From the NCBI RefSeq assembly GCF_034627025.1, contig NZ_CP141049.1, forward strand, positions 1 to 64,000: 64,000 nt of DNA, given 5' to 3'. This document shows positions 17,651-26,090 of this stretch, in pieces. Position numbers and translations under genes: made by a program. Source of the stretch: Microvirga lotononidis. Lineage in GTDB: Bacteria; Pseudomonadota; Alphaproteobacteria; Rhizobiales; Beijerinckiaceae. Under the pieces are notes generated by a model that saw only the letters and a list, made by a program, of their open reading frames with translations, was not told the DNA's origin and made no database searches. How positions within the stretch are numbered: the stretch's first letter is position 1; every line of letters begins with the position of its first letter.

Positions 17651-17830
17651 CGGCCACGGCGACGGCTTTGCGAACGGGGAGGCGTCGCCTCCCGCGAAAG
17701 CTGTCCAGGCGCGTTAAACGGCAGTAGCGCCCGGAGCGCAGCGCAGCAGGCCCGAAGCCGCCGCGCCTTCATCAAGCGCCGGAGGGGTGCTGAGGGCCTT
17801 GTGGTCAGGTTTGGGCTGTGCTTATGCGGC
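17651..17830 (+). repeat. Structured repeat element, copy A
   Basis: This segment shares a colinear match of about 180 bases with 20984-21166. Shared blocks include CGAAAGCTGTCCAGGC, GCAGGCCCGAAGCC, CCGCGCCTTCA, AGCGCCGGAGG and CTGAGGGCCTTGTGG. A hairpin GGGAGGCG-T-CGCCTCCC at 17677-17693 keeps its stem in copy B although the loop bases differ. Short reading frames across the two copies go out of phase with each other, so conservation is of nucleic acid rather than protein. Confidence 0.75.
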
Positions 17831-17905
17831 TGGCTTGGAGGGCATTCCATGAGACGGGTGGTGAGAACTGATACGCCCGCCAGCCGTGGTGCGATGACAC
17901 GAAAA

Positions 17906-17923
17906 AGGCCCCGTTTGGGGCCT
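17906..17923 (-). terminator. Intrinsic terminator of the PRC-barrel gene
   Basis: A 7-base-pair stem AGGCCCC/GGGGCCT with loop GTTT lies 26 bases after the leftward stop codon and is followed in the transcript by five T. Confidence 0.85.
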
Positions 17924-17949
17924 CTCTCTTGTTGTGAACCGGCTGGCGA

Positions 17950-18345
17950 TCAGCGCTTCCAGCGGCCTTCGTACTTGAACTCCGGGGCAGCCTTGAGTTG
18001 GTCCTTGCTGGCGTTCATCACCGCGTGCCATTTCTTGCCGTTCTCGTCGTAAGTGACCTTCACGGCGCTCGGGCGCACAATGACATAGCGCTCGCCCAGG
18101 CCGAGGAAGCCGCCGACCGAGACGATGTACCCCGTCAGGTCGCCGTTCGAGAGGATCAGGTCCTTGATCTCGCCGATGGTGTCGTTCGCCTCGTTGGTGA
18201 CGTTGAGGCCGATCAGGTTGTTGCTCAGCACGTCGGTCGGCTGGGCCTTGACGAAGACCTCCTGCGTCGTGGTCACGGCGGTCTGGGCGGAGGCGGCCCC
18301 AGCGATCATCGTCGTGGCGGCAAGGGCAATCAGAATCCGGCGCAT
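17950..18345 (-). CDS. Secreted PRC-barrel domain protein
   Basis: The 131-residue protein has a signal peptide (MRRILIALAATTMIAGAASAQ) with likely cleavage after ASA. A PRC-barrel-like domain follows: SNNLIGLNVTNEANDTIGEIKDLIL, then GYIVSVGGFLGLGERYVIV and VKVTYDENGKKWHAV. PRC-barrel proteins of this exported kind are common in Rhizobiales and are usually of unknown role. ATG 18345 follows GGAG. The gene is monocistronic, bounded by a good terminator, and divergent from a response regulator 110 bases away. Confidence 0.85.
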   Translation of the reverse strand: MRRILIALAATTMIAGAASAQTAVTTTQEVFVKAQPTDVLSNNLIGLNVTNEANDTIGEIKDLILSNGDLTGYIVSVGGFLGLGERYVIVRPSAVKVTYDENGKKWHAVMNASKDQLKAAPEFKYEGRWKR

Positions 18346-18455
18346 GGTTGAAACTCCGTTGAAGCATGCTAGAGGCCGGACAATGCACCGAAACGGCCGA
18401 GGTTCCGCAGGCACCGGCCCCGTTATGGGGCAGGTGCGGAAAGGAGCGATGTACC

Positions 18456-18809
18456 ATGCGTGTTTTGGTGGTTGATGATGACGCGAACATCCGGGACATT
18501 CTCGTCGAAGCCCTGACGGACGACGGCCTGGAGGTTGTGCAGGCGGCGAGCGGCGAAGAAGCCCTGCACTACCTCACCGTGACACCGCCGATTGATGTCC
18601 TGTTCACCGACATTCGGATGCCGGGTGGCGTGAACGGCTGGGAGCTGGCGCGCCGGTTCCGTGCGGCCTCGCCGTCAATTGGGGTTGTGTATGCATCCGG
18701 GTATGTCGAAGACGGGCAGGACCTGGTGCCGGGCGGCATCTTCTTGGACAAGCCGGCCCGGATTGCTGACCTGCTGCCAGCCCTGCTCGCCGCAAAGGAC
18801 AGCGGATAA
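18456..18809 (+). CDS. Single-domain response regulator
   Basis: The 117-residue protein is a bare receiver domain: acidic pair VVDDDANIRD, phospho-acceptor Asp in VLFTDIRMPGG (about residue 50), YASGYV with the conserved switch position, and Lys in FLDKPA. No output domain is attached, so it acts by protein interaction or as a phosphorelay intermediate. AAGGAG precedes ATG 18456 and sets the start; the longer upstream extension is not coding-like. Two further lone receivers of the same subfamily lie at 19.8 and 20.2 kb and one at 32.6 kb. Confidence 0.92.
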   Translation: MRVLVVDDDANIRDILVEALTDDGLEVVQAASGEEALHYLTVTPPIDVLFTDIRMPGGVNGWELARRFRAASPSIGVVYASGYVEDGQDLVPGGIFLDKPARIADLLPALLAAKDSG

Positions 18810-18838
18810 GGTCTGACGGAGGGGCGGAACACAGCCGC

Positions 18839-18870
18839 GGCCCGGTGGGCGTGAGCTTATCCACCGGGCC
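18839..18870 (+). terminator. Inverted repeat after the response regulator
   Basis: A perfect 10-base-pair inverted repeat (GGCCCGGTGG and its complement) with a 12-base loop lies 29 bases after the stop. There is no T tract, so termination may be weak. Confidence 0.5.
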
Positions 18871-19039
18871 TGGCCATGGTAGCTCTCAGGGGTCAAGGGG
18901 CCTAAGGGGACGGTGCCATGGTTACCTGCCATGATACACCTTGCGGGCTCCCCCATCAGCGGCAAAAGCGAGGTAAGTACCTTCCGTTATTCACGAGGCG
19001 TCCGGGAAGCCCGTTCCTCGGGAGCAGCGGATGATGGTT

Positions 19040-19288
19040 TCACGCCAGCGCGCGAACCGTTTTGCGAACGGTCATCACAACAGACACGGTCAGCAGCAGG
19101 TAGCGGTTTTCGTCCTTGACCTGGACCGTGATCTCGCGAGCGTTGCCTTTTGTGAACCGGTCGTGCCCGATCTCAGCTGCACTGCGAGCCGCCTCACTCT
19201 CGGCAGCCTCTAGGTCGGGGTACTCAACGCCATGGTCATCACGGATGACCTTTTCATCCTCGATCACATCAAAGTAGAAGAGCGGCAC
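19040..19288 (-). CDS. DUF6894-like small protein
   Basis: The 82-residue product begins PLFYFDVIEDEKVIRDDHGVE and continues with an alanine-rich helix (LEAAESEAARSAAEIG) and a final strand pair. This is the pattern of a small family very common in Methylobacteriaceae and annotated as DUF6894. A GTG start at 19288 is chosen because AGGAG lies 7-8 bases before it and homologous proteins begin at this point. Function is unknown. It is a lone gene between two groups of response regulators. Confidence 0.7.
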   Translation of the reverse strand: MPLFYFDVIEDEKVIRDDHGVEYPDLEAAESEAARSAAEIGHDRFTKGNAREITVQVKDENRYLLLTVSVVMTVRKTVRALA

Positions 19289-19387
19289 CGTCCTACTCCT
19301 GATCGGTGTATACAAACTGACCGAAGGAAGGATTGTTCGAGGTTCTGGGAAGGCAGCTTATCCAAGCGGAGCCTGGCCAGTCCCGCG

Positions 19388-19624
19388 TCAGGATGGCCCC
19401 TGCTCTCTGTGCCTGCGGGCAACGCGATCGTGTTCTTGGTTCAGGGTGTTGATCTCTTGCGCGAGGGCGGCCTCGGTCTGGCTCAGCGCCCGTGACCGGG
19501 CAATCTGGGCGCGGGTCTGCTCGATCGCCTGCGTGGCTTGATCAACCACCTGATCGAAGGAGCGCCGGCTTTGCTCTGAAGGGCTCGGCTTGGAGTGATC
19601 ACTGGGGTTCTTGGGTGTGCGCAT
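19388..19624 (-). CDS. Small coiled-coil protein of unknown function
   Basis: The 78-residue product starts with a Pro/Ser-rich segment (RTPKNPSDHSKPSPSEQS) and then forms one long helix rich in Gln, Ala and Arg (residues about 25-75), suggesting a coiled coil. No family is recognised. The start at 19624 is uncertain because no good ribosome-binding site stands before it. It might be a chance frame, but the heptad-like spacing of hydrophobic residues is regular. Confidence 0.45.
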   Translation of the reverse strand: MRTPKNPSDHSKPSPSEQSRRSFDQVVDQATQAIEQTRAQIARSRALSQTEAALAQEINTLNQEHDRVARRHREQGPS

Positions 19625-19789
19625 GGCAGGAGACCGCAGCGTGGTCAGATGCTGGAAACTGTTATGGTTCGGATCTTGTACCCAGATCGATGCATCGAGG
19701 CAACAACCTGGGTTAACGGTCGATGCCATCTGCGACCCGGCCTGTGCCCCATGCCTTCAGTCCGAGAGTGTGCCGAAGCCGTGCTTCTC

Positions 19790-20131
19790 TCACGCGAGCC
19801 ATGTCCTCAGGAGGCCAATCACCTGGGACATCCTGTAAGGCTTCGACAGGATGACGCCGCCAGGAACAGGATGCATCTGCTCCGCATAACCGGTCACATA
19901 CACGACCGGGAGATCCGGGAGGCACTGACGGGCGACCCTGGCCACCTCCCAGCCCGTGGCTTCCGGCGGGCGAATGTCGGTCAGCGGGGCACCCACGGCG
20001 ATCCCACTGTGCAGAAGCCGCAGAGCCTGTCCACCACTGGCCGCTTCGATGACATCATACCCGGCTTCCTCGATCCCCATCACGGCCATGTCTCGGACAA
20101 ACGGATCGTCCTCAACGACCAGAACTGTCAT
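19790..20131 (-). CDS. Single-domain response regulator
   Basis: The receiver domain runs from VLVVEDDPFVRDMAV through the acceptor site PLTDIRPPEATGWEV and VYVTGYAEQ to LSKPYRMSQVIGLL. The usual Met-Pro after the acceptor Asp is replaced by Pro-Pro, and the residue before TD is Leu instead of Phe. Both are unusual but leave the Asp intact. ATG 20131 gives MTVLVVEDD; ATG 20146 is an alternative. No output domain is present. It is 104 bases downstream of another lone receiver on the same strand and may be co-transcribed with it. Confidence 0.85.
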   Translation of the reverse strand: MTVLVVEDDPFVRDMAVMGIEEAGYDVIEAASGGQALRLLHSGIAVGAPLTDIRPPEATGWEVARVARQCLPDLPVVYVTGYAEQMHPVPGGVILSKPYRMSQVIGLLRTWLA

Positions 20132-20234
20132 GCTACTCGTAGTCATGACGGGCATATCTAGACAGCCAGAGGACATCATCAACCGCATCCGGTTCCGTAA
20201 AGGGACACCTGCGCGTTGCGCCCCCGCGCAGGAT

Positions 20235-20759
20235 TTAGCCTTCGGGTTCGGGCAGAGGCTGTGCGAGGCCGCCTGCCACACCAAGGCCCGTGTGAAGCTG
20301 ATCGATCTTGATGGCAGTGGGCAGAACCGAAAATCCTGGCGCAGCCGCGGCCTGATCCGGCCGCGGCCGCACGATTGGCTCTGCTGTCTCCCCAAGCGCG
20401 TCCCTGACCAACCGGATCAGCACGGAAGGAGCATAAGGCTTGGGCAGGAAGGGTATCGCCGCGGGCGGATCTTCCATGTCCGGCGTCGTCCGTCCTGAGG
20501 TGACGATCACCTTGAGGCCGGCAAACTGCTCGGCCACAATCCGCGCCAGAGCAAAGCCGTTCAGCGGGCCCGGCATGTCCACATCGGTGAACACCAGGCG
20601 CACATCATCCCGGGCCTCCAGCAGGGTCAGAGCTTCCTCTGCGTTAACCGCTTCGATCACCCTGTAGCCGCCCTCCTCGGTCAGGATGTCGGAGACGAGC
20701 ATCCGCACCAGGGCTTCGTCCTCGACGACCAGAATGAGGGTGGGTCTATCGGTGGTCAT
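20235..20759 (-). CDS. Response regulator with a short C-terminal extension
   Basis: The 174-residue protein has a complete receiver domain: LVVEDEALVRMLV, LVFTDVDMPGPLNGFAL with the acceptor Asp, VIVTSGRT and FLPKPYAPSVLI. A Pro/Ala-rich tail of about 45 residues follows (ETAEPIVRPRPDQAAAA), with no known output fold. ATG 20759 removes a nine-residue upstream extension. The gene probably begins a two-receiver transcript with the gene at 19790. No cognate kinase is adjacent; the nearest is at 5.0 kb. Confidence 0.88.
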   Translation of the reverse strand: MTTDRPTLILVVEDEALVRMLVSDILTEEGGYRVIEAVNAEEALTLLEARDDVRLVFTDVDMPGPLNGFALARIVAEQFAGLKVIVTSGRTTPDMEDPPAAIPFLPKPYAPSVLIRLVRDALGETAEPIVRPRPDQAAAAPGFSVLPTAIKIDQLHTGLGVAGGLAQPLPEPEG

Positions 20760-20983
20760 GCTGCCCCCTGTACCTTTCCAGTGCACTCAGTCAGGAGTGC
20801 TGGAGGCGCTCGGGGCTGGGTGGCGTAAGCCGAAGCCTGCCGATTCAGAAGCGGCGACCAAAACCCTTTATATGCTTTCATTCCGCTGCGGGATAGAGCC
20901 AGGGTGTCACAAGGCAGGCAGGGTTCCAGAAACAGCCTTGTCCGAAATCGATACGCCAGCCTGCCCTAGTAGGTGGAGGATGT

Positions 20984-21166
20984 CGCCGGCGCCGGCGGCT
21001 TTGTGAATGGGGAGGCATGGCCTCCCACGAAAGCTGTCCAGGCCCGAATACGGGAGTTGCGCCGGGAGCGGAGCGAAGCAGGCCCGAAGCCTCCGCGCCT
21101 TCAGAGAGCGCCGGAGGTGCGCTGAGGGCCTTGTGGGCAGATTTGGACCGGTTTGTATGGCGGAAA
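20984..21166 (+). repeat. Structured repeat element, copy B
   Basis: This is the second copy of the element at 17651-17830, in the same orientation. The hairpin becomes GGGAGGC-AT-GGCCTCCC, so the stem is kept with a changed centre. A second possible stem pairs CCTCCG (near 21090) with CGGAGG (near 21111). The copy lies just upstream of the gene at 21236. The region between the previous receiver start and this gene contains no other supported feature. Confidence 0.7.
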
Positions 21167-21235
21167 ACACAAAAAGCGGGGCTGATACAATGATGATCGC
21201 GGCTCAGACTGAGGAGCCGGGAGGGAGTCACAGCC

Positions 21236-21703
21236 ATGGCCCCGACTTTGGTGAAGTTTGAAGTTTATAGGCCAAACGGTAAGGGCAGTAGCGCTATCGG
21301 CATATCGGCCGCAAATACGACGGTCTTTTCGAAGGGCGGAGCCTTGTGCTTCCAGTACCTTTACCCTAACGGCACCAAATTCTTCACTCACATCTTTTCA
21401 CCGATTGGATACAAGCAATGCACCGCCTCGAAAGACTTAACCACGTGGTATGTTTCACCAACGTTCGACCCAACTAAACCCGACATTGTGGAGATCCACG
21501 CCAGCTTCGTTGGTTTCACCGACGACGACGGGACGGCTGTGTTTTGGAATTACGACAGGGGCAATCAATGGCCCGTCGCATTCTTTCCACGAGAAGCCTA
21601 CTGTAGGGTGACTTACGTGGGGCCTGTTAAGGCGCGTGAGCCGGAGTCGGAGTTATGGCCGAACCCCGCGGACCTCGTTCAGGTTCGAGACCTCGGTACC
21701 TGA
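21236..21703 (+). CDS. Unknown beta-rich protein
   Basis: The 155-residue product is rich in aromatic residues and strand-forming stretches (GGALCFQYLYPNGTKFF, DGTAVFWNYDRGNQWPVAFF) and has few helices, which suggests a beta-sandwich. No signal peptide is seen and no family is recognised. GGGAGG stands well placed before the ATG. Its base composition is less GC-rich than its neighbours, which fits recent acquisition. It is a single gene between repeat copy B and a convergent membrane protein gene. Confidence 0.6.
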   Translation: MAPTLVKFEVYRPNGKGSSAIGISAANTTVFSKGGALCFQYLYPNGTKFFTHIFSPIGYKQCTASKDLTTWYVSPTFDPTKPDIVEIHASFVGFTDDDGTAVFWNYDRGNQWPVAFFPREAYCRVTYVGPVKAREPESELWPNPADLVQVRDLGT

Positions 21704-21808
21704 GCAGACTGATCGTTGGCTTTACCATGGGGGCAGGTTGCGACTGAAGTACTTAACAGATACGCTTAACTGACAAGCTTCCGGCGAGTAGCTACCAGGC
21801 ACTTGAAG

Positions 21809-22561
21809 TCAGAAGACCCCGTAGCCGCTACGAGGCGCATAGGTCTCCGTCTGTCCTGTCCGCTGGCTCCGAGCTGGTGCAAGGGCCGGGGCGCTCCAAG
21901 CCCTCTCGCCGTCCAGAACCCACGTCGCGCCGTAGCTGTCGTAAGGTTCGGGACTGTTGGCGATCCGCTCGGCGGTCGCCATCTGTTCCAAGATGTCTTC
22001 CGTGGTCGCGACAAGCAGAGTGTCGGCCGCCTCGGTGTGCCAGGTTGCGAGTTCGTTGAAGGCCCACAGCGGAACCGTCAGCACGCTCCCGATCATGAGC
22101 CAGGTGAGGAACGGATAGGTGACGCCGGCACAGAACAGGCACGCGGCGGCCGAGACGGACAGGAGGAACGCGCTTCCTGGGAACGAGTACCGCTCGATCC
22201 CCTTCATGATGTCCGCGAACAGGGACGGCCTTAGCTGGAACGGCACATGGCCCTGTGGCATGGCGCAATATCGGTCGCTGGAATGGTCGATCATGCCGAC
22301 AAGGACGCCGCTCGGGATCCCGGCGCGGCGTGCGTAGACAAGCGACACCTCATGATCCGGCTCAATGCGGATGGTCGGCTGCACGGTGATGGTGCGGCGA
22401 AGTCCGTTCCGCGATTGAATCAGGATCTCGCGGGTGCGGTTGGTGCGTCCGAAGGACACGACTTTCCGCACCGTTCCGCGCCAGGCGAAGAATGTGAAAT
22501 CCTGATCGGCAATTTGGGTCGAAACGTGCACAGTGCCTCGGGCTCCAGAGTCGCGGCGCAT
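21809..22561 (-). CDS. Membrane protein with cytoplasmic beta region, unknown
   Basis: The 250-residue protein has an N-terminal beta-rich part of about 125 residues (WRGTVRKVVSFGRTNRTREILI). Two adjacent transmembrane helices follow near residues 131-170 (FLLSVSAAACLFCAGVTYPF, TWLMIGSVLTVPLWAF), then a charged C-terminal tail. No family is recognised. The tail contains a possible helix (TEDILEQMATAERIA). The first ATG lacks a clear ribosome-binding site, so the true start may be slightly further in. Confidence 0.6.
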   Translation of the reverse strand: MRRDSGARGTVHVSTQIADQDFTFFAWRGTVRKVVSFGRTNRTREILIQSRNGLRRTITVQPTIRIEPDHEVSLVYARRAGIPSGVLVGMIDHSSDRYCAMPQGHVPFQLRPSLFADIMKGIERYSFPGSAFLLSVSAAACLFCAGVTYPFLTWLMIGSVLTVPLWAFNELATWHTEAADTLLVATTEDILEQMATAERIANSPEPYDSYGATWVLDGERAWSAPALAPARSQRTGQTETYAPRSGYGVF

Positions 22562-22746
22562 TATGGAGGCCGGTTGAGGACTGTTAAGAGGTTGTTAACC
22601 GTTGTCCACCGGCAATGGTCGAACCCCACTCAGCGGCGTTCCATAACGTCCCGTTCCGCGACCTCGGGTCTGTTCGGGTCTGTTGGGGAACCCACGCCTG
22701 CTCCCATAATTGATCGTTGACTAGGTCTGAGTTGCGCCCTGAAACG

Positions 22747-22959
22747 ATGTTTGAGCTGCACCCGGAACTCGCTCAGCTTGAGCAGAATATCGCCGACACC
22801 CAACGACTCGTCGCCAGGCAGATCGCCCGGATCAAGCGGATGAACGAGCAGGGTTTTGATACCGAAACGGCCACGGCCGTACTTCACGGGCTGGAGCAGG
22901 TCCTCGACTACTTTTACGCGCAGCGGGAACGCATCCTCGACATCCTCACGCGCCAGTAA
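22747..22959 (+). CDS. Small helical protein of unknown function
   Basis: The 70-residue product is two amphipathic helices separated by a short loop (NEQGFDTETA), with regular hydrophobic spacing. It could form a dimeric coiled coil. No family is recognised. ATG 22747 is chosen over a TTG 30 bases upstream. It ends 25 bases before the putative left end of the IS21 element, which may have cut away a downstream partner. Confidence 0.5.
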   Translation: MFELHPELAQLEQNIADTQRLVARQIARIKRMNEQGFDTETATAVLHGLEQVLDYFYAQRERILDILTRQ

Positions 22960-23078
22960 AGAATTGGTCAAAAAGCGCATTATGTACGACGCCAACTATG
23001 ATGTCCGCCTGATGACGACAGAGATGGCCGGTTTGGTGTGGGATGCATCACTCTTCTCCCGATTGCGGGAGAAGGTTG

Positions 23079-24608
23079 ATGCCGGGCATTCACGTCACCG
23101 ACCGCCAGGTCAGGCGCTCCATGAGTTCACGCAAGGACGGATATTCTCAGGCCGCCGCTGCGGCACGGGCCGGGTTCAGCGAGCGCACCGGCCGGCGCAT
23201 CGAAGCCGACCCGGTTCTTCCCAGCCAGCGCGAGGGACGGCGCTACCGGACGCGTCCGGATCCGTTCGCCGAAGTCTGGCGCGACGAACTCGTGCCGATG
23301 CTGGAGGCCGCGCCCCAGATCCGGGCCACCACTTTGCTCGAAGAGTTGCAACGGCTGCATCCTGGGCGCTATGGCGACGGCCACCTGCGCTCGCTGCAGC
23401 GCCGGGTGGCCCATTGGCGCGCCACCGAGGGACCGGAGCGCGAGCTGATCTTCCGACAGGAGCACCCGCCCGGCCGACAGGCTCTCTCGGACTTTACCAA
23501 TGGCGCCAAGCTCGGCGTGACCATCGCCGGCCGACCCTTTCCCCATCTGCTCTACCATTTCTGGCTTGCCTATTCCGGCTGGCGCTTCATCAAAGCCATC
23601 TGCGGCGGAGAGAGCTTCACGGCTCTCACCGAAGGCCTACAGGAGGCACTCTGGCAGCTCGGCGGCGTCCCGCGCGAGCATCGCACCGACCGGCTCTCGG
23701 CCGCCTATCGCAACCTCGCCGAGCGCGAGGACGAGGCTAAGGCCTATGCCGCGTTCTGCAGCCATTACGGTCTGCAGCCCACCCGCAACAATGCCGGCAT
23801 CGCCCACGAGAATGGATCGGTCGAAGCCGCCCATGGCCATCTCAAGCTCGGATTACGCGAAGCTCTCGACTTGCGCGGCTCGAAAGACTTCGCCGACCTG
23901 GAGGCGTACCAGGCTTTTCTGCAGGACTTCGCCATGCGCAAGAACGCAGCCGTGCAGGCGGCACTTGCCATCGAGCGCAAGGCGCTGGCTCCTTTGCCGC
24001 GCTTTCGCACCAGCGACTACTCGGTGGCGACTGTCACCGTCACACGCTCCGGCACGATCTCGGTGCGCAACGTCCTCTACACCGTGCCCTCGCGCCTCGT
24101 CGGCTGTCGCCTCAAGGTGCACATCTACGATGACCGTCTTGTCTGCCATCTCGGGCTGAGCCCGGTGCTGACGGTCCCGCGCCGCTACTTCAAACGCGGC
24201 GGTCCCGGTGTCCGTGTCATTGATTACCGCCATCTGGTCCATGCTCTCGTGAAGAAGCCGCAGGCCTTTCGGCACTCGGTCTTCCGGGAGGATCTGTTCC
24301 CGCAGACCGCCTTCCGGCAGGCCTGGGAGGTACTTGATGCCAGGCTCGATCCAAGACAGGCGTGCCGGGTCTATGTCGGCCTGCTGCATCTGGCGGCCAC
24401 GCACGCCTGCGAGGCCCAGCTGGCCGATCATCTCGCGAGGGTTCTCGCCGGCGGCGGCCTCCCGGATCTCGACCAAGCCCGGACCGTCGTGGCCGGGCCG
24501 TTGAACGTCCAGGCGCCGGTTGTCCATGTGAGGGCGCCGGATCCGAGCGTGTACGACTGCCTGATCCCTGTCGATCCCATCGCTGCTTCAGAAGGGGCCG
24601 CACCATGA
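23079..24608 (+). CDS. istA: IS21-family transposase IstA
   Basis: The 509-residue protein starts with a basic helix-turn-helix region (SQAAAAARAGFSERTGRRIE). It contains the integrase-type catalytic core with the acidic residues expected for IstA: LSDFTNGAKLGVTIAG, then EHRTDRLSAAYRN and HENGSVEAAHGHLK. A C-terminal part with a Mu-like beta domain follows (VRNVLYTVPSRLVG). IstA nicks and joins the element ends with help from the ATPase IstB. ATG 23079 follows GAGAAGG. Its stop overlaps the istB start by four bases, the usual translational coupling in this family. Confidence 0.95.
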   Translation: MPGIHVTDRQVRRSMSSRKDGYSQAAAAARAGFSERTGRRIEADPVLPSQREGRRYRTRPDPFAEVWRDELVPMLEAAPQIRATTLLEELQRLHPGRYGDGHLRSLQRRVAHWRATEGPERELIFRQEHPPGRQALSDFTNGAKLGVTIAGRPFPHLLYHFWLAYSGWRFIKAICGGESFTALTEGLQEALWQLGGVPREHRTDRLSAAYRNLAEREDEAKAYAAFCSHYGLQPTRNNAGIAHENGSVEAAHGHLKLGLREALDLRGSKDFADLEAYQAFLQDFAMRKNAAVQAALAIERKALAPLPRFRTSDYSVATVTVTRSGTISVRNVLYTVPSRLVGCRLKVHIYDDRLVCHLGLSPVLTVPRRYFKRGGPGVRVIDYRHLVHALVKKPQAFRHSVFREDLFPQTAFRQAWEVLDARLDPRQACRVYVGLLHLAATHACEAQLADHLARVLAGGGLPDLDQARTVVAGPLNVQAPVVHVRAPDPSVYDCLIPVDPIAASEGAAP

Positions 24609-25414
24609 CCCGATCCTCATCCGCCGCGCCGCCGGTCGACACGGCGAAGTTGCCGGTCCTGCTCACCACCTTGCGTCTGCCGACCATCTCGCGGCTCTGG
24701 CAGGAGATCGGCGCCCGGGCCGATGCGGAAGGCTGGGGATCGGCCCGCTTCCTTGCTGCCCTGTGCGAGCACGAGATCCATGAGCGACACAGTCGACGCA
24801 TTGCCCGCCATCTCGCCGAGGCCGTCCTGCCCCATGGCAAGACCTTTGCGACCTTCGACTTCTCCGCGGTGCCGAGCCTGCGCAAGGCGCAGGTCCTGGC
24901 CCTGGCGGAAGGCGATGCCTGGCTCGACCAAGGTGCCAACATTCTGCTGTTTGGCCCCTCTGGGACCGGCAAGACGCACCTCGCCGCTGCGATCGGCACC
25001 GCCCTGATCGAGGCCGGCCAGCGGGTGCTGTTCACGCGCACCACCGATCTGGTTCAGAAGCTGCAGGCCGCCCGGCGTGATCTGAGCCTGCCGGCGACCC
25101 TGACCAAACTCGACCGCTTCGATTGCCTGATCCTCGACGATCTCGGCTATGTGCGCAAAGATCAGGCGGAAACGAGCGTCCTGTTCGAGTTGATTGCCGA
25201 GCGCTATGAGCGCCGCTCTCTGATCACGACCTGTAATCAGCCCTTCAGCACCTGGAATCAAATCTTCCCGGATCCCGCCATGACGGTGGCGGCGATTGAT
25301 CGTCTGGTGCACCACGCCACCATTCTGGAGCTCAACACCGAGAGCTATCGACGCCGGACCGCGACGGAGGCTAAGAGTGCCGCGGTCTCATTGTCGTCGG
25401 ACGCGTCCGGCTAG
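24605..25414 (+). CDS. istB: IS21-family helper ATPase IstB
   Basis: The 269-residue protein is an AAA+ ATPase of the DnaC/IstB group. It has the Walker A motif LLFGPSGTGKTHLA (about residues 115-128), Walker B CLILDDLGYV and sensor TTCNQPFSTW. The N-terminal segment (KLPVLLTTLRLPTISRLW) is the IstB-specific region that contacts the transposase. It is coupled to istA by an ATGA-type overlap. The stop codon TAG is also the first triplet of the element end repeat. Confidence 0.95.
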   Translation: MTRSSSAAPPVDTAKLPVLLTTLRLPTISRLWQEIGARADAEGWGSARFLAALCEHEIHERHSRRIARHLAEAVLPHGKTFATFDFSAVPSLRKAQVLALAEGDAWLDQGANILLFGPSGTGKTHLAAAIGTALIEAGQRVLFTRTTDLVQKLQAARRDLSLPATLTKLDRFDCLILDDLGYVRKDQAETSVLFELIAERYERRSLITTCNQPFSTWNQIFPDPAMTVAAIDRLVHHATILELNTESYRRRTATEAKSAAVSLSSDASG

Positions 25415-25448
25415 TTGACGCCGCCCCCGGTGACAGGTCCACTGGGGC

Positions 25449-26084
25449 GTGTCCTGGAAAGATCCCAACGCGCTCCAGATCAAGATCACCCTGGCCGAGA
25501 TCGAGCCGCCCGTGTGGCGGCGGCTGGTGGTGCCGTGGACCTGGCATCTGGGACAGCTGCATCTTGCGATCCAGGCGGCGTTCAACTGGTGGGACTACCA
25601 CCTGCATGAGTTCCGCATTGGCGGCCTGCGCTATGGCGATCCGGAGCTGCTCGAGGACGGCGCTTTTGAGGATGACCCGCGCGTGTTCGACGAGCAAGAG
25701 GTGCGGTTGCGCGACTTCGACCGGGAGCCGGGCACGTCATTCACCTACCTCTATGACTTCGGGGACAGCTGGCTTCATACGGTTGAGATCGAGAAGCTGC
25801 TGGCTCTCGATGCGCCTCCTCGCTTCGGGACCTGCATCGCAGGCGCCCGCGCCAGACCTCCGGAGGATGTGGGCGGCGTGAGTGGCTATGAGCGCTTTCT
25901 CGCCATCATGGCCGACCCGGACGATCTTGAGCACACCGAGACCCGGATCTGGTGCGGCGGCCACTTCGACCCGGAATGGTTCGATCTGGCGCTCACCGAC
26001 AAGGACGTCAGGAACGCCCTCAAGCCCAATGTCCGGCGCCGCCTGCACCAGCCTAAGCCCGCACGAAAAAGCCGGTCATCGTAG
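25449..26084 (+). CDS. pRiA4b ORF-3-like passenger protein
   Basis: The 211-residue protein matches the plasmid pRiA4b ORF-3-like family: IKITLAEIEPPVWRRLVVP, LHLAIQAAFNWWDYHLHEF, FTYLYDFGDSWLHTVEIE and CIAGARARPPEDVGGVSGYE. The family often travels with insertion sequences and plasmids, and its biochemical role is not established. Here it sits between two copies of the IS21 end repeat, 34 bases after istB, on the same strand. It therefore appears to be cargo of the element. ATG is chosen at 25449, just after a GTG alternative. Confidence 0.85.
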   Translation: MSWKDPNALQIKITLAEIEPPVWRRLVVPWTWHLGQLHLAIQAAFNWWDYHLHEFRIGGLRYGDPELLEDGAFEDDPRVFDEQEVRLRDFDREPGTSFTYLYDFGDSWLHTVEIEKLLALDAPPRFGTCIAGARARPPEDVGGVSGYERFLAIMADPDDLEHTETRIWCGGHFDPEWFDLALTDKDVRNALKPNVRRRLHQPKPARKSRSS

Positions 26085-26090
26085 TTGACG

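Larger units (their letters stand above)
17381..17949. other. GC-rich noncoding region upstream of the ParB-like gene
   Basis: No gene is supported in these 569 bases. They hold clusters of CGGAGGG and CCGGAGGGC motifs (17470-17520), the first copy of the structured repeat (17651-17830) and, at the right, the terminator of the PRC-barrel gene. The promoter of the leftward ParB-like gene must lie here. Confidence 0.5.

Noticed and set aside
17377..17850. A frame sharing short peptides with 20878-21237, suggestive of a duplicated small protein
   Set aside because: The shared peptides fall in different frames in the two copies, so the conservation is in the nucleic acid; it was recorded as a repeat instead.
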